Source of the DNA: Toxonevra muliebris | Lineage: Eukaryota; Arthropoda; Insecta; Diptera; Pallopteridae | Direction of reading: 5' to 3' | Assembly: GCA_963691655.1 (NCBI GenBank) | Contig: OY829330.1 | Coordinates: 3,100,001-3,164,000 of the forward strand | DNA: 64,000 nucleotides | Part shown: positions 44,671 through 56,626 of the stretch, piece by piece | How the letters are laid out: every line of letters starts with the position of its first letter | How positions within the stretch are numbered: position 1 is the stretch's first letter | The notes under the pieces: model-generated | What the model saw: only the letters and a program-made list of their open reading frames with translations | The model's database searches: none | What the model was told of the DNA's origin: nothing | Position numbers and translations under genes: made by a program

Positions 44671-45164
44671 AACAAAGACATTACCTGGACTGCTGACGGA
44701 AACCGTGGTTAGAGACGTGCCTCATCCGGGAAATTAAATTAAATGAGGGCAATCACAATGGACAATTAAGTCTCCGAGTGGAAGTGCGGGTTCATACATA
44801 TATATACAGTATTGTTCGAAACCTAAGCAACTTTTTCTGGTGAAGCATTCTAAGTTTTGTATTTAAAGTCTAATTTAATTTATTTAAAACATAATATTTT
44901 ATTTATGTGACATTTTGTTTTTAAATTATTACTACAACAAAAAAATTAAATTCCAATTCATTTCATGTAAAAAAAAAAACATAAACAAAATTAACTCTAA
45001 ATACAGCTGTTCGAAACTTAAGCAACTTTTTTATTATTTTATATATTCATGCTAAAAAAGTATGCTAACTGTACATTTTGAAACAGTTGTTTCAATTTTA
45101 TGCGTATAGTATCAAATTTTAGTTGATTTTATGCTTTTGTAGTAATTAATTCTGTGATCTAATT

Positions 45165-45563
45165 ATGGCGCGTACGCAGTACGGAAAAGCTTTCAAATTC
45201 AAAATTATTGAGTTTTTTAATAATGGCGAGTCACAAATATCAATATCTAAAAGATTTAATATTAATATATCAATAATTTCGAGACTAATTAAAAAGTATA
45301 AAGCAACTGGATCAGTCGAAAATGTTAATTTTGGTGGACGACCTCGAAAAACTTCACCTCGAACCGATAACAAAATCGTCCGTTTGATTAAAAATAATCC
45401 GTTTATTTCTTCCACAAAAATCGTAAAAGAGCTAAATTTAAATGTGAGCTCTAGCACAGTTCGAAAACGTGCACTAGAAAATGATTTAAGAAGTTTTATG
45501 CCTTCTAAGAAACCCATATTAACAAAAAAAAAATTTGAAAAAAAAGGTTTGTTTAAAAACATT
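45165..45563 (+). pseudogene. Tc1-like transposase, N-terminal paired-type DNA-binding domain
   Basis: 133 codons: MARTQYGKAFKFKIIEFFNN, helix-turn-helix (SISKRFNINISIISRLIKKY), the GRPRKTSPR linker, and a second HTH (SSTKIVKELNLNVSSSTVRK). Binds the element's own inverted repeats in family members. The end is Lys-rich and diverges. Confidence 0.7.
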
Positions 45564-45609
45564 TAAACTTATTCAATTTATTTTAAAATTATTTATTGCT
45601 ATTCGCTAA

Positions 45610-45870
45610 AACCCACATTAATTGGACTACAGAAAAGTGGAAAACATTTTATTTAGCGATGAGTCTAAATTTAATTTGCTGAATTCAGATGGTATTTGCC
45701 ATATTCGCAGAGCCAAAGGAAATAGATTAAGTCCCCTGTATTACAAAGGCACGATGAAGCATGGGGGTGGCAATGTGATGGTGTGGACGTGCTTTTCGGC
45801 GAGTGGAGTTGAGCCTTTCATCGAAATAAAAACTAAAATGGATCGTTTCGTGTATAGGGACATTTTAGCT
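45610..45870 (+). pseudogene. Tc1-like transposase, catalytic fragment
   Basis: WTTEKWK (other frame), then ILFSDESKFNLLNSDG with the first catalytic Asp, RAKGNRLSPLYYKGTMKHGG, NVMVWTCFSASG and MDRFVYRDIL. The reading then runs into the right inverted repeat, so the second Asp and the third acidic residue are deleted. Confidence 0.7.
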
Positions 45871-46096
45871 AACCAACATTTTAGCTTCGAACAGCTGTAT
45901 TTAGAGTTAATTTTGTTTTTGTTTTTTTTTTCACCTGAAATAAATTGAAGTTTATTTTTTTGTTGTTGCTGTAATAACTTAAAAACAAAATGTTACATAA
46001 AAAAAATATTATGTTTTAAATAAATTAAATTAGACTTTAAATACAAAACTTTGAATGCTTCACAAAAAAAAGTTGCTTAGGTTTCGAACAATACTG

Positions 46097-47039
46097 TGCA
46101 TACATGTATATATATATATATATACATTCGCACACGCCTTCCAAGCCTTACCTAACCCATGGGTAGACTTGAGTTAGTGACTGTTCCACCTCGGTTTTAT
46201 AAGGTATATTTCCTTAATTATTTGTGGTTAGAGAGCTTTGATTGCCATTGGAAAATGCTAGAAAAAAAATGAATGGAATAAATAAAATATACGTGACACC
46301 TCCCATGCAAAGAAAATGTTTGAAACTGTATACATGAGAAACAATACCAAAGACCACACTGACAGTTTGTGTCTGAAGGCGTATGGTTAGTAGTAGTTAT
46401 TGGGCAGAATGTGGAGGCTTTTGGGCAAGTAGGCACTTCTCATACAAAGGAAATGCTTGAAAAGGCATATATCGCTGCCTTAATTTCCTAAAGCCCTAAC
46501 ATCAAATTTTCCAATATCGAGTTTTTGATGGATTATGATAAAGCGTGTCCTCTTTTGTCTATACCGAAAATTTTAGAGACCTAAACTTGCGATCTTTTCT
46601 TTTAGTTTAAATTACAAATTCTCGAAACAGTACTCCAACTACAAAAATGTTTTTTGCTTCTCCTGTGAAATTTGAAAAATGCGTGTTAGGGCTTTAGCAA
46701 ATTAAGGCAACGATATGGGGAACCATAGTAAGGAAAGCAATAAAATTTAGTCGTAAAGGCTGTATGTTGACAGTTATTAGAGAGCCATAGTAAGAAAGAT
46801 AATGAAGGTTTGTATGTTAAGATGGGATGTTGATAGCAATAACTGAGAAGAATGTTGACACCATTGAACCCGTGGAAGTGGAACTACTCATGTCAATTAT
46901 ATAAATGATTAGTGCAATGATTCAATTTTGATCGAAGACTGACAAGCTCATATAGCCATATCTCTCGCAAAAGTTTTAGTTGTTGTAATTTTTGCATTAC
47001 CCCTAAGTTGCCAGGCGAAGCTGGGCGAAGCCCATCTAG
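46097..47039 (+). mobile_element. Helitron-like 3' terminus (candidate)
   Basis: Ends with a GGGCGAAGCCC hairpin followed by ATCTAG and T (47020-47040), matching the Helitron rule of a short hairpin just before CTRR|T. The 5' end (TC..) is not identified, so the start given is only the end of the preceding element. A related fragment sharing CCTTAATTT.CTAAAG.CCTAACAT occurs near 53040. No Rep/helicase coding. Confidence 0.35.
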
Positions 47040-47232
47040 TATTTAATACAAAAATCAAAAAGTTGCAGGAGTTAGAGGTGAACCTACCAAAATATTATTT
47101 GCTGCAAAAAATATTATTGTTACAAATGCCTGACTTTTCATACTTATTTTTTATGGCAAAAAAAAAAAACAATTTCAAATATTATCAATTTTCGAACTTC
47201 GACTTTTTTTGGTTTTGTCCACATTCGTTACA

Positions 47233-47400
47233 CTGTGTGGCCCCACCTCTTTTCTTGTTATGATAAATATCCAATAGAAAAACTTGTTCAGAAAAGTTCG
47301 GATTCGGCATAATGATATAAGCTTTTTCCATTCTAAATGTAACTTACATAACATGAAAAGCCCTTCATGGGATGTTGTGCCATAGAAGAAAAAGAAGAGG
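47233..47400 (+). mobile_element. SINE body fragment
   Basis: Shares CCCCACCTCTT, GTTCGGATTCGGCATAA and TGTTGTGCCATA with the SINE at 15804-16080 but lacks the tRNA-like head. Confidence 0.45.
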
Positions 47401-47981
47401 TATTACTCCTCCTGACATGGTACAATTTAACCAAAGAAAAAAAATTGTTCAATTGTGGCTTAAAATTCTTGGCTATGTTTGTTCATATACGGGATTGCTT
47501 CAAATGTGTGCAATAGCATATTGGTGGGAAAATAAGATTCCCAAAGATTGATAAAAAAATGATAAAAATGTGATTACACCCAAATCGGCTTCTATGTAAC
47601 CTTTATAGAAAATTGCTATATGAAGCGATACAGTCACCGAGCAAAACGGTGATAACCACTGTGATTATTGTGTAATTTTTATTGTAGTTAGAAATCCAGG
47701 TTTTACAATGACTGATCTTCTTACATTGATTACAATAATATTTTTTCTGAAGATTAATCTATTAAGGGGACATGCCCACTGCTTGGGTCCAACCGATTTT
47801 TTTTTTTTGCATAAAAAGGTTCTTTATAGTATCTAGAATACGTATTTAAAATTTTGTAAAATAAAAATATGGTTTTAGAAATACACACATTTATATAAGT
47901 GCATATATTATGAGTATTACAAGAATCTCATAGTCGCGCGACAACTGCACGATTCTTTAAACGCTGTTTTCTCGAAACATA

Positions 47982-48357
47982 AGCCCTGTTCACGTTTTAG
48001 AGTAAAGTGCTGGTTAATAGATTAACAGGTTAAAGGTGTAACAAAAAATTACTTTACAATAACAAAATATACGGCCTTTGCTTTTACCCTTACTTTACAC
48101 TTTTGCTTTGGATTGACCCTTGAGTAAAATATTTGTTACTCTGTTACTCTAAGTAAGAGAGAAAATTAGTGTTGCCTACTTCATGATTTGTATGACAGCA
48201 AAAAATAAAAAACAAAAGTTTCGTTGCTGGCGCATTCAATTGGGAACACTGATCGCAGAGTGCGCTATCTCAGTTTTAGATTCGTTCACGCTCCAGGGTA
48301 AAGCATTACTTTTTTACTTCGTTACTCAGCACTTTACTCTAATGAGTGAATAGGGCT
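47982..48357. mobile_element. Short MITE (376 bp)
   Basis: Inverted ends AGCCCTGTTCACGTTTTAGA and AGCCCTATTCACTCATTAGA, both followed by GTAAAGTGCTG. Flanked by ATA on each side (47979-47981, 48358-48360), a 3-bp duplication as in PIF/Harbinger MITEs. Non-coding, rich in GTTACT motifs. Confidence 0.5.
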
Positions 48358-48360
48358 ATA

Positions 48361-49195
48361 CTTTTTCAAATTGGCGAGTGTTCTACACTCTAAATTATTT
48401 GTTGAGAATTACTGTCAAAATAATAGTAAATTTTTGCTGAATTTTCAGTTGTTGATTAAATATTAACAATTTTCTGCTTATTTTATACAAAAAAAGCAGA
48501 AAATAACTAATTATAGACAAAACGTTCTGCAAAATTGGAATATACAACAAAAAATTTTTCATTTTCAACACAAATACTACAGAAAAGGTTTAATTTGCTC
48601 ACTGCTTTCAAACATTTTTATTTTTACACAATAACGTACATAAACTTATAATAGTATGTGTATGCACGCTCAGCGTGCCACGTTCAATTCTTAGCTGTAC
48701 TCTCTTCATGTAGGCGAATTTTTTCATATAATTTATTACCCAGCCAGAAAGGGCTAATGGAAACTCCAATACAGTAATAACATTTTTGGCTTTCACTAAT
48801 ACAATTTCAAAATTTTACAGGGTCTATTTTTAGAAATAATGATAAACAAAGACAGCCTGATTGAGTATTTCAAATTTGTATATCTTACTCTCTCTTTCCT
48901 AGTTAACTCTTTACGGTAGATAGGGGAAAAACAGCCCCAACTTTTGCATATTTTTTTATTCATAGTGTGATATATTTTAACCCACCTCGAAAAGTTGAAA
49001 TTACTTATAGTCATATAGTTTAATATTTTTTTTTATAGTTTCTTATTCAGTTGTTAATGCTGCAAACCAAAAGAATTCTATGCAGGCAGAGTTTTTATTT
49101 TCTTTAAAATCGTGCGCCTCAAAGAGTTAAAAATAGTAATAGTGCTGGAAACATTGCAAGAATAAAAGACACAAAATTCGTTCCAAGTAAAATTG
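48361..49195. other. AT-rich spacer
   Basis: No gene recognised. A motif CACTCTAAATTATTTGTTGA at about 48390 has an inverted relative near 51105-51135, possibly the ends of one old element, but the match is short. Confidence 0.35.
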
Positions 49196-49198
49196 GTT

Positions 49199-49283
49199 AT
49201 GTAGCTCAGTTGATAGGCGCGTTGTTCAACAGTTATAATGCAAAATTGTTTGTCAGTTGGTTCGAGCCTGGAAAAAGCCAACT
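49199..49283 (+). mobile_element. tRNA-like retroposon with poly(A)
   Basis: TGTAGCTCAGTTGATAGGCG is an excellent A box and GGTTCGAGCC an excellent B box, with an unusually long, AT-rich anticodon-side insert, followed by a pure A run. It resembles a retroposed tRNA or a minimal SINE rather than a functional tRNA gene: a cloverleaf with a 7-bp acceptor stem does not close. Directly abuts K5. Confidence 0.5.
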
Positions 49284-49298
49284 CAAAAAAAAAAAAAA

Positions 49299-50604
49299 AA
49301 AAACAATGGATGCGTGCAAGGCACGCAAGATATTTGATGTGTAAACAGTTAAACCAACTGAATGCCATATACATAAGCTCACATATGTATAGCCATTTAT
49401 AGGGATTTAATGTGTAATCTATATGCTTAGGTAAATAATTCAAATTAAAAGAATTATTTTATAAACTTAAAAATTTATTAGGTATCATTATCTTTTATAT
49501 ATATGTAACAGCCCAATTCACTATAAATTGCAAATGGCCTTGCAAATACAAATTTTTGTTCCATATCGTATGTATTTGTTGTTGTGATAACAGAAATATT
49601 TTGCATTTGCACCAAATCGTGAATAGGGCTGATATGTTGTAGTTGAATCATTTTTCTTTTACTCAATGCATCGGGCACGATATGCTCGCATATATGCAAC
49701 TGCAATTGCATCTTTTTTTCCGCGCTTTAAGTTTTTCTTCTTGTCGATTTGAAATTTTATTAGATTTGAAAATTTTACATAACGTCGTATAGGTATATGA
49801 ATTTGTACACACATACGCCAAATCAATTCTCAGGCGACGATAAGTGCTTTCCGCATTTAACCTTAGAAAAGCAACAGGGGTGACCAGTCACCCCACTACT
49901 TTTTAAAAGCACCGCAAAGAGATTTGCCTTAACTGCATTTAATAAAAATAAGAAACAATGTATTTTCTTTGAAGTAAATAAGTGATTTTATAATAAGTTT
50001 GATTTTTTCTGTTTAACATTTTTGCTACTACATAGATAAAAAAAAGTGTTGCCTTTCTAAGGTTGATGTACAAAGCAAAATTTTTATAATGCCGTGGTTT
50101 GGTATCATTATCACTACATTTTGTTTATACATTTATTGAAACCTAGATTCCTTATTACTTATCATTTTGTATTGTTTTTATATTTTAAAAAATATTTAAT
50201 TTTAATCCAATCTAACTAACCGAATTCAAAACCTATCAAACGATTGTGTTTGCTACGGCGACTTCTCTGCTTGTATGGTATAGTCGATCTCCACACGTTT
50301 AACACCAACAAATAATTGTGCCAAGAATAAATGTACACACACATTTAGTTTTCGAATGTACATATATGAGTGAGTAAATTGATAGAAACATAAACAAACA
50401 AACTCCACTCGTATTTTAAATTCTCCCTTCCCTTCTCTTCTCCCTTCCCTTTGTTGTTTAGAGTAGCACAGTCATGTCGCGCAGTAGTGTGAGCGAGACG
50501 GGAACTGGACGTTACAGTTATCTTACATCTTACGATACAGTTATTCTTACATTTTACACATTTGAAATTTTGCCCATACCGTGAGCTAAAATGTTTACAC
50601 ATCA
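49299..50604 (+). mobile_element. Foldback repeat K, copy 5
   Basis: Most complete M-free copy. Left CAATGGATGCGTGCAAGGCA and GATGTGTAAACAGTT; right AAATGTTTACACATC (50589-50603). Contains the paired CCTTAGAAA(A/G)GCAACA motifs and the GGTGACCAGTCACC palindrome. Length about 1.3 kb. No coding potential. Confidence 0.6.
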
Positions 50605-50718
50605 AAAATTAAATATTAAAAATAAAATAAAATGATAAATAGGCAAGGCAAAAGCAATTTATTTAAATTTTTTTTTCTTTGATTTTTTTTTTAGGATTTA
50701 AATTTAGACCAAAAATTA

Positions 50719-50806
50719 AAAAAAAAAAAATGAATTTTGTGGGATTCGAACCTTGACCCCACAAAGTGGTTGCGTGCTTCCTAGCGTTTTAGACAACTAG
50801 TCCATT
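50719..50806 (-). mobile_element. tRNA-derived SINE head, copy a
   Basis: Minus strand: TGGACTAGTTGTCTAAAACG (A-box side), a long variable-arm-like stretch, then GGTTCGAATCCCACAAAATT (B box), followed by a T run that would terminate pol III. Looks like a Leu/Ser-type tRNA-derived unit. An almost identical copy lies at 51169-51253. Confidence 0.5.
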
Positions 50807-51168
50807 GCGTCATAAATTTTGGCACGAACTATTTTGGAGTTTTGTTTTTCTATGAGATGCAAGTGAGATAAATATATATTTGATAGTAACGAAAATCGTG
50901 TGTTAGAAAGGGATACAAAATCATACGTAAAGTAACTCTCCCTTATATTTTTCCCATCGCTGTGTATGAACTAATGGGCAAAGCATTGTTGTTTAAAGCA
51001 TTGAACATTTGTTGTTCATTTTACAACAAAAAATGCTCAAGAGAGCACGTGTGTAAATTTAAGCATTTATAGTCGGTAATGTGTTGCGGACGATTATCGT
51101 CGTAAAATTCAACAAAAATAGTTTAGAGTGTAACTTTTGAAATAATTGATGTATTTTGTTCTAATTAG
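50807..51168. other. Spacer between two SINE heads
   Basis: AT-rich, non-coding. Together with the two flanking tRNA-like heads in direct orientation it forms an about 440-bp period structure. Confidence 0.35.
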
Positions 51169-51253
51169 AAAAAAAAATGAATTTTGTGGGATTCGAACCT
51201 TGACCCCACAAAGTGATTGCGTGCTTCCTAGCGTTTTAGACAACTAGTCCATT
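51169..51253 (-). mobile_element. tRNA-derived SINE head, copy b
   Basis: Direct repeat of 50719-50806, with essentially one substitution over the shared core (AAGTGATTGCG versus AAGTGGTTGCG on the plus strand). Confidence 0.5.
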
Positions 51254-51654
51254 TTATTCAGAAATAATCTTTTTATAAGATAGTCTATTATTACGATCGT
51301 TTGTTGCTTAGTTTTGTTTTTAGAGCCCTTAGAAGGGCGCATTTTAGGCCAAATTCGCTTTTTTTTAATTAGAACTTTGCCAAAGGTTGTCTATCTTACA
51401 GAAAATTTTTGATTTACAGATTATTATTGATTTTTTTGTTTCAGAGTACCCGGAGGATTTCTATAACACTCGCCGACAAAAAGGGCGATTTTTTTGGAGC
51501 TATTTACACGAAAACTATTGAACCAAATGGAAAACAAAGAACAATTTAAAGATAATTAGATATATTAAAAAATAAAAAAAAATTTAAGTCTATCTATCGT
51601 ATTTTTTTTTTTTATACAATTTCGATGTTTTCATTTTTTTCGAGCAATGGCAAG

Positions 51655-52795
51655 GGAAAATGGTCACGTTTTTCGCTAACAGTTTTAGTGAATTGGTCTT
51701 CTATAATGAAAACAAGATTTTTACATCGTTCTGGAGTATTTTGCCCCAGACCATTATCCACCATTTTCCTTTATTCCATAATACTGTGGGAAGCGTGATT
51801 CTAAAAATGCATTTTTAATCTGTCCTTACATTACCGTTTGATGGCGAGTCTGGGCTTAGTGGTGATCAATAGAAAATGTTTCTTCCATCATATTGAACAT
51901 ATTTCAAAATTATGATGGGACATTAAGATCTGAGTTGATGAAAGCTTTACCTATTCAGCTTTTCTCTTCAAGTACTGGTACGTCTTTTGAAGGATTAGAA
52001 ACTATATCAGCATCTAACTTTGTTTTCAGTGATACAATTTTGATTATACAAACCATTATATACAAATATTTTAGAACTATTTTCGTCTTTGAGGTGCCTT
52101 AGAGGTCAGTAATGGGCCCATAGAAAAGGGAAACTCTCCAAAAATTGTTCTCCCTATGAGCATTTTCTATTCATTTCATGGGCTCGACTTTCTACAAAAA
52201 TGGCTTTGTCATAAAATCTTTACAGTTTTAATTCGTTATCGCTATAGAATTAAAACCATTAAAGTTTTGCCTCAAAATATTAATGTGGGTGGATGAATCC
52301 ATGTTATGAATGAGAAAAGCTCATAGATTGCATGATTTTTGAAGAATTTTGAAGCATCTGAAAGATATTTGTGCACGAATGGTTTTTATAAAATTTGGGT
52401 CATTGAAAACCAAGTTGAATGCTTATAAACTATATAAACCTAGAAAAACTGTAAAAGTTCTTGATGGGCAAAATCTTAGTAGTTAATGTTTTCATCATTT
52501 CAGATCACAAAACTCAAATCAAAATTCTTAAAAAAGTACAGAAATTTATTCACAATGATAAAGGAGACATTTTGTAATGATCATCTCTTAGCCCTGGCTC
52601 GTCATCAAATGGTAATGCAAGGATAAATTAAAAATGTATGTTTCGAAGCACGCTCCCCAAATTGACGAGGAATGAAGGTAATCGGAGAATGATTGTTGGG
52701 GAAAAAATACTCCCAAACGATGTTAAAATCTTGTTTTCATTATAGAAGATCAATTCACTAAAACTGTTAGCGAAAAAGGTGGCCATTTTGGATGT
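51655..52795. mobile_element. Inverted-repeat (foldback) element
   Basis: Arms 51655-51880 and about 52565-52795 are inverted repeats of about 220 bp at moderate identity (CTTCTATAATGAAAACAAGA; TTTAATCTGTCCTTACATTA; the inverse of GCTAACAGTTTTAGTGAATTG). The centre is non-coding and AT-rich. No target duplication was found. Confidence 0.45.
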
Positions 52796-53687
52796 TGAAG
52801 GTTTTGATAACTTATTTTTGCACTATCGTTCTATCACTTCCATTTTCTTTTTTTCTCCATAATATTATTGCTATTAATGATGTAAAAATAAATTTAAAGC
52901 TATCTATTATTGCGAAGATATTTGGTGCTAAAGTTTTGTTTACATTTTGATAACTTATTTTTTCCACTTACTGTATATCACACAAAATTGGCAACATAGA
53001 TTTTCGACATTAGCTACTCTAATTTGTTGCTATATTGCCACCTTAATTTGCTAAAGGCCTAACATCTAATTTTCCAATTGGAATATTGATAAAGCGTGCA
53101 TATTTCACTTTTATTTACTTACCACCAACTGCATAACAAAGTTTGGGTTTTCTCCTTTCAGTTACTGACATGGAAACATCCTCAGCCACCGAATACAAGA
53201 CTTTTGACGTACGTTTTTCAGTATTTGAATTATACATTGTTGTAAATTTTTTGGGTTATGTCTTTTTCGTCTGATGTAATTTTGAATTCCGGTATTCTGT
53301 TGCGTTCGGTATTGTACCGAAGATAAATGTTTGAAATATGTTTAAAACTTCTTAAAACAAAAGAACGTATTGGAATGTATAAATCTACATATATATATGA
53401 AAAAATTTCATCAGTTTCTTTTAAGGAGGTTGTATTTTTTCTATTGGTCTGTAGTCCGAATCTCTTTGCTATTAATACAATATTTGTTGTCTTTTAACGT
53501 GATGTTTGTCAGGTACATTGTTGTATATTAAGTACATCGATATCTATAAGAAAAAGAGATATAAATATAAATTAAAACTTGAATGACATCCAGCTACTCT
53601 AAAAAAATTGATTGTGTACTTTCGAAGGTGTAGCAGTAATTGGCCTTCCCCGAGAACATTAGGTGACCAACTGTGAAAAAATCTTAA
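52796..53687. other. AT-rich spacer
   Basis: No gene. Contains a short segment near 53025-53100 related to 46480-46560 (CCTAACATC.AATTTTCCAAT). Confidence 0.4.
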
Positions 53688-53695
53688 CTGCTCAT

Positions 53696-55278
53696 CAGGG
53701 ATGCCAACTCATTTCTTCTGACTCCCCGATAGCCCGCGAGAAATTCCCCGATTTTCAGTCAAATTCCCCGCACCGATATAATTTTATATTATAACAGCGA
53801 GACACGTTTAAAATTGATTAAGGTTAATGTTATTTCAATGCGGTCCAGAACTGGTAGGTTAATAGTAAGGTACTTTCTGACTCCGGAATTCTTTTGACAC
53901 ATGAGAGATTTCATCTCAAGGGAACCCACTCTTAAAATCGAATGAGCTCAAATGAATCCGGTGTACTGAGTTACTCGACGTTCATTTTGATAGATAAACA
54001 CACAAAGTTCTCAAAGGAAAATACATGGGCTTTCTTTTGACCCAAATAAAAAACAAAAAATTTTTCCTTTTAAAAAAAAATTCGAAAGTATTTTGGATTT
54101 TGAAAAAAAAAAAATGGTCACATTTTGAATTTTTAAGATTTTTTTTTCATTTTTCGAAAGATTAAATAAAAAACGGGGCTGTTTGGCCAAAATGTATAAA
54201 TTCTACCGCCCTCCAACTCGGCGAATTTTTGACTGATCGCGTTCAAATTTGGTGTGGTAACTACTACTGTAAGTTTGAGCCCGAAATCCCCATTACTACG
54301 TATATTTAAAGATTTCAAATATAAGAAAAATTGTGTAAAATTGCATACAAGATTTTTTTTGTAGCTTAATGGAGACGTTATGAAAATCATCATCGCACGA
54401 ATCCGGCACACTGGAAGGTCTAAAAGAACCCTTAGAAAAATTATGACTATGGTCTTCGAACATACTACTATTATTTTGTTTGACCGATAATTCACGACAT
54501 GGCTGACAGCCAAAATTAGTTTTCTCAAAAATTGGAATTTTTCGAAAGTACAACGCTGCAAATTGAACAAAAAATTAACCAAACTTTTTTTCTATTATGT
54601 CCTGGAGCCATTGTTGTGTAGAAAAACATATTTAACTTTTAGATCATACATGACAATGGCAAAAACCTTGTTTTGAGAAGAAAGGGGTCAAAGTTTTGGT
54701 TATCGGTTTTTAAATATATCGACGAATCCCAATGGACCTTCCTCCCGCCCAATACGACCGAGAGGCGCATCTGCATAACGCACAGATCGGTGACCGATGC
54801 AATCGCAATCCGGAGTTATTAATCAGGAGGTGCTGGACGAAGGTATAGCTAAGCCTTTCTGAACGGCCGAAAGGGAAACCGAAGCGCTGCGCGACTCTTT
54901 TGGCCTGACTGACTTTCGCCGCTATAATGGTCTATATCTACGAAAGCTCTTCGAGTTTCTCTCTGAAATTTTTACAAAATCCTTTTGAAATATAATACTT
55001 TCAAATTACACACTTTTTTAAAAATTTATTTCTCCAAACGAAGAAAGTGCAGGGTCTTCTTGAGAAGAGATGAAGGTTATAAGAGCTAAAATATGAAGTA
55101 CTGCAAAAGTCAAACGATTTACATTACATAAAATTTGACAAAAAATATTCTACAGACTTTATTAACTAAAAGCTGAACGGTTTCAAATTCCCCGCCAAAA
55201 AACAGTTCATTCCCCGATTCCCCGTACTAAGTGAAATTTCTCACAAATCGGGGAATTCCCCGCAAGTTGGCATCGCTG
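53696..55278. mobile_element. Non-autonomous hAT element with perfect target duplication
   Basis: Flanked by CTGCTCAT on both sides (53688-53695 and 55279-55286). Ends CAGGGATGCCAACT and, inverted, CAGCGATGCCAACT; repeated CCCCGATT motifs in both subterminal regions. 1,583 bp. No transposase; the interior includes a GC-richer insert at about 54720-54960 unlike its surroundings. Confidence 0.75.
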
Positions 55279-56070
55279 CTGCTCATACACAATATCGTAA
55301 CCAATAAATATAAATTATCGCAGGTTTATTTTGTTTTATACTAGAGGTTCTCTGTGCGCTCGAATCAAAATGTTAACAAATGAATTCCAATAAATAAAAT
55401 GATAAAATGAATTACACTACTCAACAAATTACAACTTTTTTTGCGTCAGGCACCTCGCACATCAATTCCTGTGCTCTGATCACAACGGCGCACAATATAG
55501 CATCTCCATACCATAGGTTCTGAAAGTGGATTCTGATAGAACTCGAAAAACAAAACTATACGTTGTGACGGCACAATTTTGGGCCAACCAAATTGTCCCG
55601 CACAACGTAGCGTTGTTCCCACTGGGCAGGGGACGACACAGCGTTTTCCACCCTGGGACAACCACAAAGAATAAGTCACGTACACCAAAAGAAACCAACA
55701 ACACTGCCATGGAATATCACAGCATACTTAAACCAACAACAAACATTTTGGTTTATGCTGCTAGCAGCGCACACAAAAACAACGGGATCATCATACCAGG
55801 CAGACGGCTTACTGCGATGATAATTAAAAATTTGAATTATGGATAACACGCGATCGAGCCAGCCAATAAGAACACGACAGCGAGACAGCGGCACTGCAAA
55901 TTCCAATAGCGACAGCGTCTATTTTAAGAAGAAGAAGCAGGCTGCCTATAAAAGGAGCTGCACGAGACAAATCGCGGGGAGTTTACGCAGACTGGCAAGG
56001 CGACTACATCGAGGGATCATAGTACGGGTGAGTAGAAGACAAATAGGTAAAATTGGAAGCATAGGGAAGT

Positions 56071-56360
56071 AAGTAACCAAGCGCTTAGTAGTGTATTGTT
56101 GGTCTAACCACCACAATGCAGTACTAAACGCTTTAACTAGACCGTGTGGTGCCACTTGGATGGTATAGTCCCTACCATATGACCCCAGACGTCCGGTTGG
56201 AAACTCGCAGGGCTGGCGTAATAGTTCTTAGAAGAAAGTAACCGAGGGTTTAGTGGTGCATTGTTGGTTTAACCACAACAATACAGTACTAAGCACTGCG
56301 ATCAGACCGTGTGGTGCCACTTGGATGGTATAGTCCCTACCATATGACCACAGACGGACT
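56071..56360 (+). repeat. 165-bp imperfect direct duplication with hairpins
   Basis: Units begin AAGTAACC at 56071 and 56236 and share GACCGTGTGGTGCCACTTGG and TAGTCCCTACCATATGACC. Each unit starts with an imperfect hairpin (TTAGTAGTG.ATTGTTGG facing CCAC.ACAAT.CAGTACTAA). Confidence 0.7.
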
Positions 56361-56480
56361 ATCGGAAGATTGAGGTAGCGTAGAGAAAATAACAGTACAA
56401 TTACGGACGCTCCACTCCACCCGCGTCCCGTAGTCGCTGCGCCGCCAGTATACGGTACTCTAATTAACTCTGGCCGTCAG

Positions 56481-56626
56481 CAACGCTCAGCAAGTTTATC
56501 GCCAACGCTCAGCAAGTTTTCCACCAACGCTCAGCAAGTGTATCACCAACGCTCAGCAAGTGCATCATCAACGCTCCGCAAGTGTATCACCAACGCTCAG
56601 AAAGTTTATCGTCCACGCACAGCAAG
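56481..56626 (+). repeat. 22-bp minisatellite
   Basis: Unit CAACGCTCAGCAAGT with a TATCNC spacer, starting at 56481, 56503, 56525, 56547, 56569 and 56591, exactly 22 bp apart; a diverged seventh (CCACGCACAGCAAGT) begins at 56613. Confidence 0.85.

Larger units (their letters stand above)
41704..44800 (+). mobile_element. LOA-type non-LTR retrotransposon, 5'-truncated
   Basis: Starts inside the endonuclease (VSDICSFSDHSRILFTI, the SDH motif) and extends through RT, RNase H and tail to an AT dinucleotide 3' end. The long open frame 41704-43329 suggests a younger insertion than the copy at 5100-9700. The Tc1-like element at 44807 directly abuts its 3' end. Confidence 0.8.
44807..46096 (+). mobile_element. 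Tc1/mariner-like element, internally deleted
   Basis: Inverted ends of about 210 bp beginning CAGTATTGTTCGAAACC, with a subterminal second copy of the end motif (CTGTTCGAAACTTAAGCAAC near 45007) and matching inverse near 45890. TA precedes the left end. Inside are two transposase pieces. The length (1.29 kb) is close to a full element minus part of the catalytic domain. Confidence 0.75.

Noticed and set aside
45165..45870. Two-exon host gene
   Set aside because: Both pieces are Tc1 transposase parts inside matching inverted repeats, with the catalytic centre deleted.
49199..49283. Functional tRNA gene
   Set aside because: A and B boxes are good but the acceptor stem does not close, the anticodon side carries an AT-rich insert, and it ends in poly(A), so a retroposon is more likely.
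54133..54582. 149-codon minus-strand open frame
   Set aside because: Lies inside a non-autonomous hAT element, has AT-driven composition and overlaps another open frame; no recognised domain.
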